DNA of 25,443 bases from a virus. The position numbers were made by a program, and so were the translations under genes. Under the pieces are notes generated by a model, which searched no databases, was not told the DNA's origin, and saw only the letters and a program-made list of their open reading frames with translations. Location of the stretch: positions 387 to 25,829 of the IMG/VR virus record IMGVR_UViG_3300030109_005092; one strand, written 5' to 3'. Positions 22,334 to 25,443 of this stretch are shown here, in pieces. The stretch's first letter is position 1. Each line of letters opens with the position of its first letter.

Positions 22334-22744
22334 CTAATCTAATATTTTCACTAATTTTTTCATTTTTTCAGCATATTGTATCGTGTTTTTTGTTCCATTC
22401 GATTCAGTGCCTGGTTGTACAAAAGCCACAATAATATCACTATACTCTGCTATCTGTTTATTTCTCTTGAAATAGTTTGACACATAATAAGGTCTATTAT
22501 ATTGTGTGGCAGGTAGTTTACAATGCATATTCCAACTATAATGTGAGGGAGGAAACTCAACGTAATTCATACCCAATTCAAGAGCAAACTTTTTAGCATA
22601 TCCGTCAGCTCCATCTTGTTGTCCTCCACTTACTATTTCTGATTCAGGATATTTTTGTTTTATATCAAAAATTAAATTTTTTATTTTTTTCTTGTTGGTG
22701 TATGCTCTACTACCAACTATCCCTACCTTAATCTTCGTAGTCAT
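22334..22744 (-). CDS. SLOG-superfamily (DUF2493/YspA-like) nucleotide-binding protein
   Basis: The 136-residue Rossmann-like protein has IVGSRAYTN (9-17) and the ligand loop IVSGGQQDGADGYAKKFA (37-54), followed by RNKQIAEYSDIIVAFV (94-109) and GTESNGTKNTI (112-122). GSR, SGGxxDGAD, RN..IAeysD and GT..T are the SLOG marks, and SLOG proteins bind or process nucleotide-derived ligands. In a phage it may sense or clear nucleotides or modified bases. The ATG lies inside the end of the previous gene (17-base overlap) and no strong ribosome site precedes it. Confidence 0.8.
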   Translation of the reverse strand: MTTKIKVGIVGSRAYTNKKKIKNLIFDIKQKYPESEIVSGGQQDGADGYAKKFALELGMNYVEFPPSHYSWNMHCKLPATQYNRPYYVSNYFKRNKQIAEYSDIIVAFVQPGTESNGTKNTIQYAEKMKKLVKILD

Positions 22745-23147
22745 TTCTTTTTTGTACCTTTATTGTTTTATCTGAGGTTACAAATTTTGTTACATTATAA
22801 AACTCTTTTAGACCTGCTACTAATCCTGATTGGTCTTTGTAATCATAATTAAATCTACAATATCTATTTTTTATTCCTACAGGTTTAATATCAAAAAATA
22901 TAAAATCACGAGACTTAATCTCACTACCTTGTCTTACACTTGTACGAAATGATAACTTGTCTTCCCATCTCATTAGAAAGTTTTTTAAATCTGTACTTTT
23001 GATTTCATCTTCTTCAAACCATAAATACAAAAGTATAGCTATGTTTAATTCATTGTGAATAGAATCTACTTTTTCCATTACAAACTTTTCTAAATCTGTA
23101 TTGATAAAATCTGAAAGTTTCAATCTTAGTGTAGTTTTACTTATCAT
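22728..23147 (-). CDS. Hypothetical phage protein, 139 residues
   Basis: The product begins MISKTTLRLKLSDFINTDLE and contains a hydrophobic stretch with acidic ends, LNIAILLYLWFEEDEI (34-49), then RWEDKLSFRTSVRQ. No recognised motif is present, and the hydrophobic patch is short and acidic, so it is more likely a helix core than a membrane span. A CAGGAG site lies 7 bases before the ATG, which shares a base with the nuclease stop (TAATG). Its place between a nuclease and a SLOG protein suggests DNA metabolism, but that is only context. Confidence 0.6.
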   Translation of the reverse strand: MISKTTLRLKLSDFINTDLEKFVMEKVDSIHNELNIAILLYLWFEEDEIKSTDLKNFLMRWEDKLSFRTSVRQGSEIKSRDFIFFDIKPVGIKNRYCRFNYDYKDQSGLVAGLKEFYNVTKFVTSDKTIKVQKRNDYED

Positions 23148-24010
23148 TATTTTACTCCTGCATCACAATGTTCTGTTTGATTAAATTCACACCACTTACA
23201 ATTTTTCTTTGAAGGTAACTTTAAATAATCTCGTTCTAAGTTATGTTTACCATCTTCAAAAGACTCATCTATAAACCTCTGAAGATTATTTACTACCTTA
23301 TTGATACTAGGTTTACCACTAGCGGGAGAAAATGTTTGAACTCTTCTTTGAGGAAAATCAAGATTCTCGTAAAGTTTACGTTTAACAATAAAGTACTCTA
23401 CATCAACACTATCAATAGGAACTTCTTGTTCTTTACTGAAAAAATATTTGTATAGTAATAACTGGTCTGTTTTGTTTTTGTCAGCTTTTTGATACTTGTT
23501 CCAACCCATCGTAGAGGTCTTAATATCGATAATTTTGTATCTATCACGAAACGTATCGTGTAACACAACATCCATATAACCTATAAACTTTATGTTGTTA
23601 GGTAATTCATACTCGATAGGAACTTCAATACCGACTAACTCATAGTTCTTCTTACTAAAATACATATCACGTTTCTTTTTAAACCATTCCAAAATCAGAA
23701 GTCCGTGTGAGTAAAATTCTTCCATATCTTTTTGTTCACAAAAGACTTCACCTCCGTTACGTTCCATAATATTTGTGTAGTTAGTTTTCATTCTATGAAG
23801 TAACATTTCATCTAAAGGTAATGCATTAGCCATCTTGATAGTATCATTATACATTACGGTTAGATAAGTTTGTAGAACTTCATGCATACTTGTACCAAAC
23901 AATGTATGAATACTATCTGTATATTCACCTAACTTATCTATATAATTAAGTTTCCATTTGTAAGGACAAGAGTCCCATTGACTATATTGACTATAACTTA
24001 TTCTTTTCAT
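23147..24010 (-). CDS. PD-(D/E)XK nuclease with Cas4/AddB-like Fe-S cysteines
   Basis: The 287-residue protein opens with RISYSQYSQWDSCPYKWKL (3-21), as RecB/Cas4-family nucleases do, with C15. The conserved histidine is in GTSMHEVL (H43). The catalytic acids are D147 in FIGYMDVVL and D162 with K164 in IIDIKTS. Three more cysteines close the chain in NCKWCEFNQTEHC (C271, C274, C282), completing the four-cysteine 4Fe-4S arrangement of Cas4 and AddB. It should be a single-strand-active exonuclease or end-processing enzyme of phage replication or recombination. The stop/start junction with the preceding gene is ATGA. Confidence 0.88.
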   Translation of the reverse strand: MKRISYSQYSQWDSCPYKWKLNYIDKLGEYTDSIHTLFGTSMHEVLQTYLTVMYNDTIKMANALPLDEMLLHRMKTNYTNIMERNGGEVFCEQKDMEEFYSHGLLILEWFKKKRDMYFSKKNYELVGIEVPIEYELPNNIKFIGYMDVVLHDTFRDRYKIIDIKTSTMGWNKYQKADKNKTDQLLLYKYFFSKEQEVPIDSVDVEYFIVKRKLYENLDFPQRRVQTFSPASGKPSINKVVNNLQRFIDESFEDGKHNLERDYLKLPSKKNCKWCEFNQTEHCDAGVK

Positions 24011-24228
24011 TTGATTTTCTTTACACTATGTACTGCTACACTAAATTTATTCTGACCATCACTCACGATATACATTGTAGGAAAGTGTGAAATACCCTCA
24101 ACAATAACTTTTGTGCCTACAGGTATAGGTTGTTGACCGGGAATGTTATGGGAAACAGATAACTCGAACTCGTCTCCTACTTTTACACCCCAATGTTCTC
24201 GTGATACTTTGTTAAATGGTTTTTTCAT
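24007..24228 (-). CDS. Small hypothetical protein with SH3-like beta pattern
   Basis: The 73-residue protein reads VKVGDEFELSVSHN (15-28), IPVGTKVIVEGISHFPTMYI (35-54) and FSVAVHSVKKIK (62-73). The alternating strand pattern with glycine turns resembles small SH3- or KOW-like barrels. No catalytic motif or cysteine is present. The ATG overlaps the preceding stop as ATGA and AAGG lies 8 bases ahead. Its function is unknown. Confidence 0.65.
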   Translation of the reverse strand: MKKPFNKVSREHWGVKVGDEFELSVSHNIPGQQPIPVGTKVIVEGISHFPTMYIVSDGQNKFSVAVHSVKKIK

Positions 24229-24494
24229 CTACTTGACCTTAATGAATGTATATTCTCTATGAGATACTGAGCACCATTTGTAGCAGTAAATGTTTCAGGT
24301 AGATTTTCACGTTGTCCTGGTGCTGGTTTACCCATATCATTCATTGATGGACTACCACCTCTCGTACCAACCCTCTCAGGTGGTAATCCCTCTAAATCAC
24401 AATAGTCCCATTGTACGGGGTCAGGTATACCTGTTACTTCTACAATAGGTTTACTTCTGTTTAAAACATATAATTGTACTAACAGAAACCTCAT
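24225..24494 (-). CDS. Hypothetical phage protein, 89 residues
   Basis: The protein starts with a hydrophobic strand MRFLLVQLYVL and then has proline-rich, low-complexity-like segments: IPDPVQWDYCDLEGLPPE (23-40), GTRGGSPSMNDMGKPAPGQ (43-61) and ATNGAQYLIENIHSL (71-85). No family is recognised. ATGA junctions on both sides, and codon use like its neighbours, support it as a real gene. Confidence 0.62.
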   Translation of the reverse strand: MRFLLVQLYVLNRSKPIVEVTGIPDPVQWDYCDLEGLPPERVGTRGGSPSMNDMGKPAPGQRENLPETFTATNGAQYLIENIHSLRSSR

Positions 24495-24874
24495 TTACCC
24501 CACTTACCTCGTCCCACTATTGTAGCCATAATTCCATAATTAGATACATCAAGATAAGCATCCTCAAGAGGTTCATCTTTTACAGCTGAATCACGACCTG
24601 TCATCAATAAAGTTTTAACTCGTTGTAGTTTATCGTTCATACGAAACCATAACCCTGTCAATGATAACTTAATTTCTTCTGGTGTTTGTAATTGTGTTCC
24701 AACACTAATATTACCTGGACCATAATCGTGTTGTTTGTGTAAGAACAATTCATATTGTTCTCGTTGAATCTTCTTAAACTCCTTAGTCATTTCAGGCCAC
24801 TCTTCTTCCATCTTTTCTATAACGTCATAATCCTCTGAATCTACACGAGGACTATCTTTTATAACCTTTGACAT
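24491..24874 (-). CDS. DUF1599/Nmad1-family protein (nucleotide modification associated domain 1)
   Basis: The 127-residue protein has the family order KQHDYGPGNIS (47-57), LTGLWFRMNDKLQRVKTLL (72-90) and VKDEPLEDAYLDVSNYGIMA (98-117). These are the YGxxNI, R..DKl.R...L and D...D..NYg elements of DUF1599, named Nmad1 in a comparative study of phage DNA-modification systems. A nucleotide-processing role (MazG-like all-alpha fold) is generally proposed. It is the first gene after a strong promoter (-10 at 24900-24905), with AGGAG 6 bases before the ATG. Confidence 0.83.
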   Translation of the reverse strand: MSKVIKDSPRVDSEDYDVIEKMEEEWPEMTKEFKKIQREQYELFLHKQHDYGPGNISVGTQLQTPEEIKLSLTGLWFRMNDKLQRVKTLLMTGRDSAVKDEPLEDAYLDVSNYGIMATIVGRGKWGK

Positions 24875-24899
24875 ATATGTCTCCTAATTTACATACTTG

Positions 24900-24929
24900 A
24901 ATATACGAATAATTTACTATACGTGTCAA
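24900..24929 (-). promoter_or_regulatory. Near-consensus sigma70-type promoter
   Basis: On the minus strand the gap 24936-24875 reads TTGACA (24929-24924), an 18-base spacer, then TATATT (24905-24900). The -35 is a perfect match and the -10 matches TATAAT at five of six positions. A start near 24893 would leave a leader of about 20 bases carrying the AGGAG of the DUF1599 gene. This is the only strong promoter I see. Because the genes to the left are continuous, it could drive a transcript through the whole block, probably in early phage expression using host RNA polymerase. Confidence 0.7.
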
Positions 24930-24936
24930 GTGTTTT

Positions 24937-25404
24937 TTAACCATTTCCTGCTGTATAACCATCAGAAGAACCCAATACATTTAGTCCTGCTTCTTCTATC
25001 CTCTTAGGTTCAATTCCCCATTTCTGAGCTAATTGACCTAACTCTAACATTCCTCCCTCGGTGAGGTAATACATATCAATCATCTCGATTGCTTCTTTTT
25101 TACTAACTTCTTCGTGATTAGTAACAATATTTACTAACCAATTTGGATGTGCCATTTCACTTCTCCCTTTAACATATTTATAAAATCTATTATCTTTAGG
25201 TAAGATATTCGTGTATAACTTGTATAAGTCTTGAGGTTTTAAGTTATATTTTTGTAATTCATTTACGAGGTCGATTATATTCATATTCATAGACAGAAAT
25301 CTATGAATCATATAGTTTGACCAGGACTTTTTATCTTCTTCTGTAAGTGTTTCCCAATACTTAGGATTTTGAACTTTTTTTATTTGATTGATGTGGTCGA
25401 ACAA
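24937..25404 (-). CDS. Probable T4 gp62-like DNA-polymerase clamp-loader subunit
   Basis: The 155-residue protein begins FDHINQIKKVQNPKYWETL and contains WSNYMIHRFLSMNMNIIDLV (28-47), LYKLYTNILPKDNRFYKYVK (60-79) and, towards the C-terminus, KKEAIEMIDMYYL. The order (FDxINxIxxxK, NYMIxRxLSM, YxLYxxILPKxxRFxKYVK) matches gp62-like clamp-loader A subunits of marine T4-like phages; with gp44 these load the sliding clamp gp45. The start is uncertain: TTG at 25404 has AAGAAGAG very close, while the frame stays open through a lysine-rich stretch to the right edge, so the gene may be cut there. Confidence 0.62.
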   Translation of the reverse strand: MFDHINQIKKVQNPKYWETLTEEDKKSWSNYMIHRFLSMNMNIIDLVNELQKYNLKPQDLYKLYTNILPKDNRFYKYVKGRSEMAHPNWLVNIVTNHEEVSKKEAIEMIDMYYLTEGGMLELGQLAQKWGIEPKRIEEAGLNVLGSSDGYTAGNG

Positions 25405-25443
25405 ACTCTTCTTTTTTATTAAAGATTTTTTTCCAGTTTTTTT

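Noticed and set aside
1-25443. tRNA genes, CRISPR arrays, insertion sequences and strong hairpin terminators.
   Set aside because: I saw no cloverleaf-like, repeat-spacer or inverted-repeat-bounded structure. Nearly all bases are taken by coupled coding frames.

Overview
The window is an AT-rich, almost gap-free block of about 40 genes, all read from the minus strand (right to left). The layout fits a lytic T4-like tailed phage, probably marine. Evidence for this is a gp62-like DNA-polymerase clamp-loader subunit at the right edge, followed by a run of small proteins that I recall from marine T4-like phages (Nmad1/DUF1599, a Cas4/RecB-like PD-(D/E)XK nuclease, a SLOG protein, a ribbon-helix-helix-like protein, a 76-residue conserved protein and a zinc-ribbon protein). 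TGA is used freely as a stop, so the standard bacterial code applies. The host cannot be read from this window.

Regions, in the direction of transcription. (A) 25404-24937: clamp-loader subunit. (B) 24929-24900: a near-consensus sigma70-type promoter that could start a transcript covering everything to its left. (C) 24874-21879: small conserved phage genes. (D) 21871-18184: two large GT4-type glycosyltransferases in tandem, a zinc-ribbon protein and a basic conserved protein. (E) 18191-11408: a glycosyltransferase/methyltransferase block with GT2, a GT9-methyltransferase fusion, DUF616, GT8-like, a TagD-like cytidylyltransferase, another GT-A enzyme, a MycE-like O-methyltransferase, DUF5672 and an FkbM methyltransferase. 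(F) 11382-5098: a nonulosonic-acid (sialic-acid-like) block with NeuB synthase, a B12-type radical SAM enzyme, a HAD phosphatase, an SpsF/NeuA-type cytidylyltransferase, a class IV aminotransferase, a PtmA-like SDR and a GT42-like sialyltransferase candidate. (G) 5101-802: a deoxysugar block with a C-methyltransferase, an RmlC-like cupin, an FdtA-like ketoisomerase, a 2OG-Fe(II) oxygenase, an RmlD-like reductase and a DegT aminotransferase. (H) 805-1: a methyltransferase and a gene cut by the left edge.

The genes are packed with ATGA, TTGA or TAATG junctions or longer overlaps, so translational coupling is likely. Two very small genes sit inside this chain: a 24-codon single-helix membrane peptide (8340-8414), joined by ATGA to both neighbours, and a 59-codon gene (8701-8880). 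Several genes use TTG or GTG starts, two of them backed by strong Shine-Dalgarno sites.

Taken together, regions E-H look like a phage-borne glycan factory. It can make or tailor one nonulosonate and one dTDP-type branched or amino deoxysugar, and it carries many transferases and methyltransferases. No flippase, polymerase, priming transferase or early sugar-nucleotide gene (RmlA/RmlB type) is visible here. The pathway would therefore tap host intermediates, and would either decorate phage proteins in the cytoplasm or rework host surface glycan.
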